From Diphasiastrum complanatum (lineage: Eukaryota > Streptophyta > Lycopodiopsida > Lycopodiales > Lycopodiaceae), in the NCBI GenBank assembly GCA_029204225.1, contig CM055111.1, forward strand, positions 15,206,523 to 15,270,522: a stretch of 64,000 nucleotides of DNA, given 5' to 3'. Below are positions 33,455 to 44,830 of this stretch, one piece after another. The stretch's first letter is position 1; every line of letters begins with the position of its first letter. The translations under genes were made by a program, and so were the position numbers. The notes under the pieces are model-generated. The model saw nothing but the letters and a program-made list of their open reading frames with translations, did no database searches and was not told where the DNA came from.

Positions 33455-34375
33455 TTACTTGTCTTTTTTTTTTTGTGACTTTGAAACAGGTCGAATTTGA
33501 CTTTGTCTAATCTTCTTAGCTTCGCTTCTAGTGGATACTTTATTAACTTGAAAATCCAAGTCACTAGGCCAAGCAGAATCTTTTGTACAAAGCTCAATTC
33601 TCTCGACCACTTCATCCTTAGACTGACTTTCCTTATTAGGTTCAGGCTTCACATATTTCACCATCATTTTCTTGACTGGTGCTTTAGGACATTCGGAAGT
33701 TATATGACCTTCCCCTTGGCAGTTTCCACATAGGGGAAAATAACCAATCTGTTTCTTGGGTTCAGGACACTCGGTAGAATAATGTCCTGGTGCTCCACAA
33801 TTATAAGTAGCATTATTTCTACCTCTTAAATTTGCAGGCTTTATTTGGTTTTGTACAAATTGGGGTGATAGAAATTTCTGAACTGGAACAACTTTTCTTG
33901 GTTGATTGCGTTGATTAAAACTTGTTCCTAGTTGATTAATATTCTTTTGGTTTTGAACATGAATTTCATAAACAAGCTCATTCGTTTCAATCTCCATTAA
34001 ATATACCAATTCATTTTCAGAGTTTTCTTCTTCAGCTTCTTCGATATAAGAGACCTGTGGTCTATTTTTGCATTCGGTGTAATGATGTCCTTCTTGCTTA
34101 CATCTAGTACACCATACATTCGATTTGCCAATCACAGTAGCAGATCTCCTCTTATTTTTGGGCTGAAGAAGTTGAACTTTAAGCTCATCAAATTGCTTGC
34201 TTAAATCAGACACTTCTCTTTTCCATGGGTTCTTTTGTTTTGAATCAGGCTTTTTTGAATCTTCATGTTTTTTCCCATTCTTAGAACGTCTACTTTCTCG
34301 ATGTGACCTCCTTGGTTTTTCATCTTCGCTGGAGCTAGATCTCGAATCTGAACTTGAGCTCGAAGAAGAACATGG
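33455..34375 (-). pseudogene. gypsy gag with three zinc knuckles
   Basis: A low-complexity Ser/Glu/Lys region (SSSSEDEKPRRSHRESRRSK) precedes three nucleocapsid knuckles. The first, CTRCKQEGHHYTEC, is complete. The second, TYNCGAPGHYSTEC, lacks its first Cys. The third, CGNCQGEGHITSEC, is complete. They are spaced by about 108 and 25 residues, with a long acidic linker (EEAEEENSENELVYLMEIET) between the first two. Most plant gypsy gags carry one knuckle. The frame is open for about 250 residues. It would bind element RNA in the particle. Confidence 0.8.
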
Positions 34376-34377
34376 AA

Positions 34378-34490
34378 AAGCCCTCGTCCGAGGGCCTTCC
34401 CCGATTTAAGGCTCTTGGGCCCGAGGGCGGCAGCCTGAGGGCCCAGGGCCTTAAATTGGGGAAGGCCCAAGGACGGGGCCATTCCCCGTC
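34378..34490. repeat. GC-rich foldback (inverted repeat), ~47 bp arms
   Basis: The left arm contains 'gggccttccccgatttaagg' and 'ctcttgggccc'. The right arm contains the near-complement 'gggcccagggccttaaattg', then 'gggaaggccc'. They surround a loop of about 6-8 bases near 'cggcag'. The outer ends (ccctcgtcc / ggacgggg) also pair. Arms differ at only a few positions. At about 65% GC it stands out from its surroundings. It terminates the gypsy gag at 34375, so it looks like an inserted foldback element. Confidence 0.85.
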
Positions 34491-34989
34491 GTAAAGGCAC
34501 TATCACAAAAATTTTAAACGGACATTTTTACTACGGTGGCCTTTCAAGCTCTCCAGGCTGCAAATTACGCTCATATTAGGAACACACATGCGTGTGATTA
34601 TCATAATATAATATCGCCGCAAAAATTACAGCCAAGACGTATTCAGATCTTAAAACTCAGCTGGATTATAGCTTAATCAGCCGTGCTCATTGGAGAAGTT
34701 AAAGCTTAACAGAATTTCCAGCCAGTTTAGAAACGAAAAAGGAAGATCTAAATGCAAAGAGTAATGCAAACTTAACTGCAGCTTCGTTTTGGCTCCTGTT
34801 TGTTTGCAATAGTCCTTTTGACTCTGCAAATAGCTTACTCGTTAATAAAAAAGCTTGGAGACTATACAGTAGCTTCCATGCAGTTTGCCGATTCAAGATT
34901 CAAGGGCAGAGATGTTGCTGCTATAGCCTGCAAGCATCTTTCGCCATATCTAGAGAAGTAGCATTGTTGTAGAATTTCAATTTGTCAGC

Positions 34990-36451
<1,462 letters not shown>

Positions 36452-37021
36452 ATGTCATCCATTGGTGGATTTTTGCTAGAATATAGTGAGAGGCTAACTT
36501 CCACAAACTATTCCATTTGGAAATTGAGGATGGAAAAACTATTTGTCATCCATGACCTCTATGACATTGTTATTGGAGTTGAGGAAGAGCCTCAAGCAGC
36601 CCAAGAACAACTGAAATACAACCTACATTGTCTAAAGATGAATGTAGGCAATGACCTCTTGATAGAAATGGCTTCTTGTGCCTCATCAAAAGAGGCTTGG
36701 GATTCATTGAAGAGTATCTATGAATCCACCAACACTTCAAGAGTTCTTATGCTAAGAAATTTGATTTTGCAAAGCATGAGAGGAAGTGATGAGAGTGCAC
36801 AAGAATATGTGCTTAGAATTAAGTCACTAAACAAAGAGTTAGCTTCTATTGGTGTGGCCGAGGAAAGTAGAGTTCTACATGTAAAGACTAGGACGAGTTC
36901 CTTATCTTTACAAGATGGAGATGAGAAGGCCAACTTCTCATTAAAAGACAAGAAGAAGACCAATGCATCCATGAAGATCCAAGGCAAGGAGGCCAAGGTG
37001 GAGGATGGTGATTTCATATAG
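36452..37021 (+). pseudogene. copia gag, truncated
   Basis: The 189-residue frame begins with the UBN2-type signature LTSTNYSIWKLRMEKLFVIH, then GVEEEPQAAQEQ, KEAWDSLKSIYESTNTSRVL, and the capsid end YVLRIKSLNKELASIG. The last ~50 residues (DKKKTNASMKIQGKEAKVED) are basic, where a zinc knuckle would be expected, but none is present before the stop. It is the + strand counterpart of the gag at 4597, clearly diverged from it. It stops where the Penelope-like element begins. Confidence 0.82.
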
Positions 37022-37094
37022 CTTCTCCATCATAAATTTGTTTTTTTGGAATGTATTCACAATGATTTTGACTTCATTAATAAACACCTCTTGA

Positions 37095-38674
37095 TTGCTA
37101 CATCAATACATTGCAGCTATAATCTGTGAGATAATCACTTTATAAGAGTTAAAGATTGGTCTATTGGATGCTAAGTGGATGTATTGGAGAAAAGGAAAAG
37201 GAAGTTCTTTCCTTTTGTCGAACTTCCTCATCTGGAAGTCTCTAGAAACCAGATCAAAGGTAGTGGTAATACTCAAAAAGTTAACCAAGTTATCGCAAGT
37301 TCCGTCTTCCTTAATGGTCAAATATTCCAAGGGGTAGATCCATTTAGCATTATCCATAGTACGTGGCTGATCTTTGTTCAAAAATAACATAGCATCCGGA
37401 TTGTTGATGAAGCGAATGTCAACTCATAGAATGATAGATACCAATTACACCAGGAGGGAGAACAAGCAAAGCCCATAGGAAAACCACAATCTTGTTTCCA
37501 AGTCCTATTACCTAGTCTCACAATGCAGTTATCAATCAACAGATGATTCCATTGGCAGAGTAATAATTTATCCACAGAAGTCGATTTATTACTGGGTTTA
37601 TCTACCCATTTCCACTTAAATTCACCACTGTCAGGTTTCCATTTATATGCAAGACTATTATTCTTGCAAAATTTAAATGCATATAGTATCATTTTGCGCA
37701 TAATAGTCTTCAGCCATTTAAAGGGATATTTTCATAACATTTGGAAATCAGTGGATCTCATAGATGTAATTTTACTTGGCACATTAAGGCAAAATTCAGT
37801 AGATGAATTGCACTGCCAGAATAGGTTGGTATCCACAAGTAGGTAACTTGGGTATGAATGTGCCTTAAGGCCTGCACCCTCCGTGAGGAGAGGTGACAGA
37901 ATACCAAGAGCTCCTGAGAGGAATGTGGCCACCTTCGAAAAGTAGCAGTCATGTGCATTAGTAATCCATCTAAATGTGTTTTTATGTGCCTTGAAGGTAC
38001 AGAGTAAAAAAGGTAATTCTTCATTTCCTATCATATACTCAGGTATAGTCTCTGAAAAGGTATGTTAAATGATCATCATAGCATTATTAATGGTATTACC
38101 ACTATCGTCAGGAAAAGGGGCAAAGTCATGACTAGATAGTTTTTGTAGAGCCAGATTTCTAACCAAGTTTATGCACATGAAACAAGGGTTGTGTTGGGCT
38201 TCATCCACTCCATTCACATATAGATAATAATCCAGTTACGTTCATCAACAGCGTTCTTCAAATCATTTCTTGTCATGCTATTACTGTGTAGCCATTTAGT
38301 TTTTCTAAGAAATTTGTTACAACAAGTTTACAAATAAGGGCATGTTCCCTAATGTGGTCATCATCCATGTTCTGATATGTAGGTAAAAGCTTAGCCAATT
38401 TAAACCAACCATGATAAAGCTTAAAAGCAACTTCATTAATATTCGATTGTCGTAGAGGGATATGATTAAGTCCTTTGTTCAGGTAGTTTCTTAAAAACTT
38501 GTCGCTAATAATTTCAGTATCCATAGAAATCACATGACCAAACATTTCATTGATAAACCCTTTAAGGTGATTAGTATTCGAGCAAATACAAAGAGGAATA
38601 TCATCAATATTGAAATCACAAAAGACAGGAAAGGGCTTGTACCATTCTTGCTTCAAGTGCAGAAATAACTCCAA
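37095..38674 (-). pseudogene. Penelope-like RT domain, broken
   Basis: RT palm and fingers are spread over three frames: 38674-38273 (VFCDFNIDDIPLCICSN, then FLRNYLNKGLNHIPLRQSNI), 38034-37732 (MIGNEELPFLLCTFKAHKNT, SGALGILSPLL), 37701-37378 (KWKPDSGEFKWKWVDKPSNK, FPMGFACSPSWCNWY) and 37390-37103. The YxDD box is not found, apparently lost in a small deletion near 37405. The element is therefore catalytically dead apart from its frame breaks. Confidence 0.6.
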
Positions 38675-39018
38675 CCAAACAAAATTTGTTCAAAGATGTC
38701 ATCAATACGACCAAATATATGAAGTAAAGTCTCAAAATAAAGTTGCTTGACATTAAGACTCTCAAAGCATCTATTGTAGTACCGTAAATGCAAAAACATC
38801 TTCCCTTTGTCTTTTCTAACCCCAAGACAAATTGCACTAACCTCCAGTACTCTTATTTTCTCTATTTCTTCCTGCACATGGATCAATCACTGTAAAAATT
38901 TACCTTTCTGATAGAAAGATCACCTTTCCCACCACTACTTTGTCCCTTATCGCCTTTAATCGAAAGTATTTCCTCTTCTTCTTGTTGCCACTGCTTGTTA
39001 CGACCGAACTTGGATTGT

Positions 39019-39834
39019 TCAGATTGAAGGATCCTGTCTTCTTACTCGTATTCTAGAAGTATTTATCATGTAAGGTAGAAAAGCTGGGTTTTTTAGAAGG
39101 CGTTCAATCTCTCGGATATTATTGGCATCACCAAGATGTGCAAGGAGCTTAGCAGTAGGGTCAGTGGAAAGTTCGATGGCAGCATCAATCATATGTTGTC
39201 TGATATAAAGAAAGGTAAGATGGGCTTTGACAACATCTCTAGTAGGCTTATACAGCCAAAGGAAAAAGGCATTCAGTTGATTCTGTAGAGAAGCACCAGG
39301 GAAGAACTTGGCAAGATTATTCATTATGTACCATATCGCATGATCAAACCAGACAATAGAAGAATTGTTTCTACATTTTTCACCACATCTGCATTTAAAG
39401 AAATGCCTCTTCCAGTTCCAAATTCTGGCTTGATGTAGGCTCATTCTATTAAAGCCAGTTTCAAAGTGACTTCTAGTTCTAGCCCAGGTTTGTTCAGAAG
39501 GACATCTTGAAGGTTCAAATTTGTTCATGTTGATGATAGTGTCAAAGGCAATCGGAGTGTCAAATGAGGGATTCTTATGTAAGGAGGCAAACTTGCAGGC
39601 TTGTACCTCTAACTCAGTAAGATGGGTGAGTGCAATCCATAGCTCAACAGAGATAGGTGCTAGAAAATTAATGAAAGGCAAGCTCCAAAGTTTATAAGCA
39701 GTCTTTGCAAATTTAAACTCAATGGTACGAATAGAAACCAGAGGAACTTGGCAACTTTTGGCTTGACAAAATTCAAAGGCAGAAAGATTGTCAGCTTCAC
39801 AAATTTCTTGAGAAAAGGACTCTATCTTCATCAA
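39019..39834 (-). pseudogene. N-terminal part of the Penelope-like element protein
   Basis: This 271-residue frame shows no domain I know. Notable strings are QTWARTRSHFETGFNRMSLH, HFFKCRCGEKCRNNSS (a possible small metal-binding site), FFPGASLQNQLNAFFLWLYK and LLKNPAFLPYMINTSRI. It is in the same order and strand as the RT part, so it is taken as the upstream region of the same element. No GIY-YIG endonuclease motif could be recognised. Confidence 0.45.
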
Positions 39835-40484
39835 GGTCTTCGGTAAAGATCAAAGGGCGAGGAGACACTGGTGGCTCAATGTGAGTAGGGGTATCAGCAG
39901 TAACGGCACCATTTTTTTTTTCCAAGCAAGTAAAAATCTTCCGAATATGCGAGTAACAGAATTTCTCTTCAGCAGCAATACGTTCTACATATTAGGAAGA
40001 TCAACATAAATTTTTTTAACCAAACTGAGTGTATCTTTCTTCTTAATAAACTCCAAATTAATCTTGATCCAATCCATGGTGGTCATCAAATCAATCAGGC
40101 AAAAGATTCTACCATCCAGTCCAGCAGCAGTACAAGTAGCTATATCATAAGATGTAATCAGTTTGTGAAGTTCAATAGCTTTCTTCGTGCAACAAATAAT
40201 AGTCTGAACAAAAGGGTTAGGAGGAGGAAGGGGCTCCCCATAACCAAGCGTAACTACATCATGAAACCATCATGTGGACTACGACATAAAATAGACCTTG
40301 TTAGCCATAAAATACAAGTGAAGGTAAAGGTAAGGTACTACCCCAGCCAAAAGGTAGTCGGGTTTACATCTTAAAAAGATGTAGAGAGAGAGTAGCAAAA
40401 TTTCACATAGTCAAGACCAAACCTTTTGAACCCTTCAATTTATAGCATAACAGATAAAAATAAAGTTGTATAAAGTCTTACAGT

Positions 40485-40716
40485 ACAACTACTTTCATTG
40501 GAACGAAGGAGATGGTTGCTGACATTTTCACAAAGGCCTTAGACAAAGGTCTGTTCGAGAAACAGAGGAGCAGTCTTGGAGTCATCAAGCTATCACGCTT
40601 TGAGAGGGAGCTGAAGAAAGAAAATGTTTCTGTTACCAAAGCTTTGCTAGCTTTCAACTCCCAATCTGATGAAAAGACACGAAAACGAAATGTTCGCGAA
40701 CAGCACGACCAATAGG
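40485..40716 (+). pseudogene. copia RNase H C-terminus
   Basis: The frame reads [20 protein letters not shown], then KGLFEKQRSSLGV, the last conserved block of copia RNase H (VADIFTK.L....F...R..LGV). A charged tail follows and ends at 40715. Same strand as the copia gag at 36452; the two may be the ends of one copia element whose middle is lost or replaced by the Penelope-like element. Confidence 0.75.
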
Positions 40717-40790
40717 AGAAGGTCAAACGACACGAAGCGACAAAAAAATGTTCACATCAGGGTCTACGAATAAGTGTTGTATGTTTCTCA

Positions 40791-40819
40791 CCCCCCCCCC
40801 CCTCCCCCCCCCCCCCCCC
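40791..40819. repeat. C-homopolymer tract
   Basis: C12, one T, then C16, just after the copia RNase H end. It mirrors the poly-G near 12463. Length may be unreliable. Confidence 0.85.
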
Positions 40820-42553
40820 ATGCTCACCCTCATCGCTGAGCATCAGTTGTTATCCATGTCCGAAACAAGATTTACTACCTTATCAGCAAGACTGCAAATT
40901 CAAATATAATGTCCGATCTTCCCAATCATGTCATTTATGCTTTAGCAATACACACCTCCTTTTTTTTCTCTATATCAGGGCATCACCAAACTGATCAGCA
41001 TAAGGGATAGTAGAATGTATTTTATAATCTTATTGTATTTATCATGCAAGCAGCTACAAACTTACATTCATATTAATAGCAAGTCCGGACTTCTAGTATC
41101 AGTGCTAGGTACTAGGGTAGATCCGTGTCATGCTAGCCCCAAAGACATCCTACGAAGGTAGTTAGGAGTCTAAGCACTTTGCGGCATGGAGAAATCCATG
41201 CGATACAAGCCAACCATAGTCAGATTCAGCATTTAACAATAGCCTACTTTCACTTGTACTTTAACGTATAAACATTTATGCCGTTTATTTTTTTCAACGA
41301 GAGTAAGAAGTACTAGTTTTTAGTATCATCATTACGAAAGTAACTGGTTACGGCACGTACAGCATTCTAATAATACTTCATCACATTATTAGAAACTTCA
41401 CTGTCTTAGTCAAGTGTAGCTCATGCTTTTCATAATAAGAGTATCAATTTTCTATTCAAATTTCTAGCAAGTAATTAAACAATATTCATTATATTGAAAA
41501 CAATATGCTCGTAGTAATCAACAGTACTTCATGGAGGCTATACTAGCAATAGCAATATGTTAATCATCCGTGAATGACATTAGTTTCCTCATACACAACC
41601 ATTATCATTTTCATACCGTAAGTATTGATCAATATCCAAGCATACCAGCTTTGGAGTGGGCATAGTAGTAGGGCGGCCAGCCGCATTCTACCATAAATAG
41701 TGAGTAGTTACTATGCCATTCAAGCATACATGTCATATGCAAATGTATTTCTCAGAAAACAGAGGCAAATGTAACGCTCGGTCGCATTTCAGATCCACGG
41801 TCTGTGGCTCATCAAATAGTGTTGCAATTATATGCAAACCCTCCATGCATTCAATCGTGATGGTCTGACCATCTTTGGCTTACTAGCTACCATACAAATA
41901 GTCGTGCCATTAAATGCTTTAATGTGTGGTACAAAATCAATAATGAATGAGAAAGCTTTAGCGCTAACCTACATTCATTGGCTTGGAATAGTATACCTGC
42001 GATTTGGTATCCAACTCGCTGCAGGGGTAGCGCTCAACTGTAGCAAATTCCCACGTGTTCTCTAAATCCACACAGCTATGAAATCATGCATTATCATACC
42101 CTACATAAGCTTCAATCCTCAAGTACTTATACAATGTAAAAAAAACTTTTGGTATCTTGAAAGATCAAAAAGCATTAAGCTTGTTTGTCTACCTACCTTT
42201 CTTTGCAGTATTCTTCCAATCAATATTTGATCCTCAATGTCATGGTAAGTCGCGGAGAAGCATAGCCAGGGCAAAGGTAAGGCAAAAAGAGAAAGAGAGA
42301 GAGGAAAAGAGGAAGGTGAAGTAGGTATGTGTGATTCTCCTTTATATAGAGAAGTCATCACCTTTAAATGCACTAAGTGCTTGAAGATGCCCACCGTTAG
42401 ATTGTTTCCTCATAGTGTGCAAAGATCCTAGTTGTTCAAAGGAAGGCAAGTTTCCCTCCAACCAGCACATTATTCAATTTGGCATCATAAGGGGAAGTAA
42501 TTTCCAAGATGTTTAACAGCGTAAATGTCATACAGTTATCGTATAATAGAGCC

Positions 42554-42556
<3 letters not shown>
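40820..42556. other. 1.7 kb without a gene
   Basis: No frame with family resemblance on either strand. Nothing repetitive beyond single-site patterns was seen. Confidence 0.4.

Positions 42557-42643
<87 letters not shown>
42557..42643. repeat. (GA)n microsatellite, about 43 units
   Basis: Uninterrupted GA run directly before the decayed gypsy RT at 42690. Confidence 0.95.
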
Positions 42644-42645
<2 letters not shown>

Positions 42646-42689
42646 GTTAGAAAGAACTAAGTGATCTACCTAAATTGCCTTACGATGCA

Positions 42690-43051
42690 GCATTAAGAAT
42701 TATTATCCTATGCCTAAAAATATATATAATTTAAATAGTTTGTCTAAGGCCATATATTTCTTTGAGATTGATTCAATAAGTGGATACCACCAAATTAAAG
42801 TGAGAGAAACTAGTATCTACAACCATATCTAAGTACAAACAATTGAAGTTCAATACTATATTTTTTGGACCGATGCCCTACCTACCTTCATGAATATGTG
42901 GATTGGGTTGACTGTGACCAACAATACAAAAGCTCAAATCTCAACTACTCTGTAGCGACATCTTAGGAGCTTGCTCCTCACTTGGCGTTGTTGGGCTGTA
43001 TATATTGTGTATAACCACCACTAGTTGTTGTGTAACTTTGTTAGAAAATAT

Positions 43052-43088
<37 letters not shown>

Positions 43089-43720
43089 ATTAGTGAGTGT
43101 ATTATTTGATGATTCTCTTGTATGTAGTGAGACATGAGAAAATCATGTGGCTCACTTGAGGAAAGTGTTCCAAAGATAAGGCAATGTCCTTTACGCTAGG
43201 TTATTAATTGCAAGTTCATCAAGGAGAATATTTTGGACCATCGTGTCTAGAGTTGGCATGGAAGTGTATCCAAAGAACAATCAAATATTCTAAGTTTCTC
43301 ATGATCTCGAAATACCATGAAATTTCCTCGACTTAGTTGGATTACCTCTTTGGAAAACAAAACAAAAAAAAAAATTCAATTTTTTGATCTAAATCGATTC
43401 TTGGAATCATATGCAAATTCATGTGATATTCCAAAAGATAAGTTATGATGCAACATGACTATATAAAAGCCTCTGAGAGTAGGGAAATGAATTCAACAAA
43501 AAGAAATTGATTTACCTATGAATAAGAGTTATTGGCCATAGTTCATGCCTAGAACCTAAAATACTATATACAAAATAGAGTGCATTTGATCTTTCTTAAC
43601 CACAAAGCTCTTTGGTTTTTACATAGTCATAATGAGATTAGTCCATAAGAGACTGGAAAGCTTAATTACACAAATTTCATTGTAGTTATCTAGGTGTCAC
43701 AAGCACTATGAAGTTAACAA
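42690..43720 (+). pseudogene. Heavily decayed Ty3/gypsy RT and RNase H
   Basis: The + strand reads NYYPMPKNIYNLNSLSKAIY, then FFEIDSISGYHQIKVRETSI (RT fingers and palm; 42700-42830) and a worn TDALPTFMNMW in place of TNAPATFM. After a long insertion with a (GT)n run it continues with HVAHLRKVFQ (43144), VSRVGMEVYPKNNQI, and RNase H-like ELLAIVHA / LNHKALWFLHS (43530-43640). Many stops and frame changes occur. It is older than the other gypsy copies in the window. Confidence 0.65.
43056..43087. repeat. (GT)n microsatellite, 16 units
   Basis: Simple repeat inside the decayed gypsy RT, between the palm and thumb blocks. Confidence 0.95.
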
Positions 43721-44445
43721 AAAAGGTTTTGCTATTTGGATACAATTTACATTTTTGACATACCATTATGATTAGCAAGATCATTCAAGAAATGTGATAT
43801 CCTTATTCAAATCATGTGGGTGAGCAAAAAAATTAAGAGTCACAACTCTATTTGCATGGAAAAGAATAAAAGATGACAATGTATCCTTTCTAAAAATTTG
43901 TTGAAGTTGCCAAAGTATTAAGGTGTATCACAAAAAACTTCAAATTTGCTTCATACTTGTCTATAGCGAAGGACAAATTTCTTTGATCATAAGGAAAAAG
44001 ATGTTGCTAGGTGCATTCATGAAGGAGATGGTTCTTCTACATTCTTTTGTGATGAGTCCAAGAAAGTCATTTTTGCAGCAAGTGGAGTCACATGTCTTCA
44101 TACAAAGAGTAGATCAAATGGTTCTATCAAGAGACTTGGTGAGGGGAGATAGTCACAAGTCAAGAAGAAGAGAAGTATGTGAGGAGTTCAAAGTATGATG
44201 TACTTTGAATGATATGGAAGAGCATGTCCATGAATTCCATAGCATAATTTTTAAAACTACAAGTGACGAGCAATTCTGGGTGTTATCTCGATTCCCAACT
44301 GGATACAATTTATATTTAGGGATGTTGATGGATGTACAAATGATAAGGGGAATGGGGTGGCTCGAGCATTCAAAGTTGGGAAGTTATCTTTCATGGTTAT
44401 GTTTTAAAAGAAAAACAGGTCTCTTATGTTGGTCCTTGAAAGGAT

Positions 44446-44830
44446 GAGCTCAGGATTTGGTTTCTTATGTGCGTAGTTCATTAATTTATTGCACGACTAA
44501 TCTACAAAACAACATTATTGGATGATACAATATTGCAATCACAATCACTGGTCTTCCAAGGTGGAGGGTTTATTTTAGAGATACATTTTCTAATCATCTA
44601 AAAAAAAGAACAATTGGTATACTTCTAACCAAGCAAAAGAACAATGACTGAGCTCGGGATTTGGTTTCTTATGTGCGTACTTCAGACTAATCGACAAAGA
44701 GAACATTATTGGATGATACAATATTGCAATCACAATCACCGGTCTTCCAAAGACGGAGGGTTTATTTTAGAGATACATTTTCTAATCATTTAAAAACAAC
44801 AATTGGTATACTCATAACCAAGTAAAAGAA
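44446..44830. repeat. Tandem duplication, two ~190 bp units
   Basis: Unit 1 starts with 'tgagctcaggatttggtttc' (44446) and unit 2 with 'tgagctcgggatttggtttc' (44648). Both contain 'attggatgatacaatattgc' and 'gagggtttattttagagata', and end 'ggtatact...aaccaag-aaaag'. Unit 2 lacks about 20 bases present in unit 1. No coding role. Confidence 0.85.

Larger units (their letters stand above)
31200..34377 (-). mobile_element. Ty3/gypsy element: gag with tandem zinc knuckles, protease, RT, RNase H start
   Basis: The - strand order is Ser/Glu-rich gag (34375 downward), zinc knuckles (34213-33455), protease (33326-32856), RT (32791-31500) and the beginning of RNase H, ending near 31200 with EKNYSTTEKE. 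Integrase and LTRs were not found. The gag side ends at a GC-rich foldback repeat (34378). Protease is in a separate frame from RT. Lineage is uncertain; the strings LLGRPWLYDADVVTYWEKKI and SFLDGFSR recall non-chromodomain plant gypsy groups. Confidence 0.85.
37095..40250 (-). mobile_element. Decayed Penelope-like reverse transcriptase element
   Basis: The - strand is coding-like for about 3.1 kb with many frame breaks. N-terminal part: ATCTAAGLDGRIFCLIDLMT, then a 271-residue open frame (39834-39019) with a Cys-rich spot CRCGEKC. Middle: FVLGLEKTKGR / VRKDKGKMFLHLRYYN, FLRNYLNKGLNHIPLR (38500) and LPFLLCTFKAHKNTFRWITN (38010). RT core: GFPMGFACSPSWCNWYLSFY (37470). RT end: IYPLEYLTIKEDG, then KFDKRKELPFPFLQYIHLAS and an ISQ motif (37390-37100). 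The PMG-SP-N-Y, IYP-L and DKR...F...SN.P....Y...ISQ strings are the pattern I associate with Penelope-like RTs. The catalytic Asp-Asp segment between YELTF and the NNPDA stretch is missing. Confidence 0.65.
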
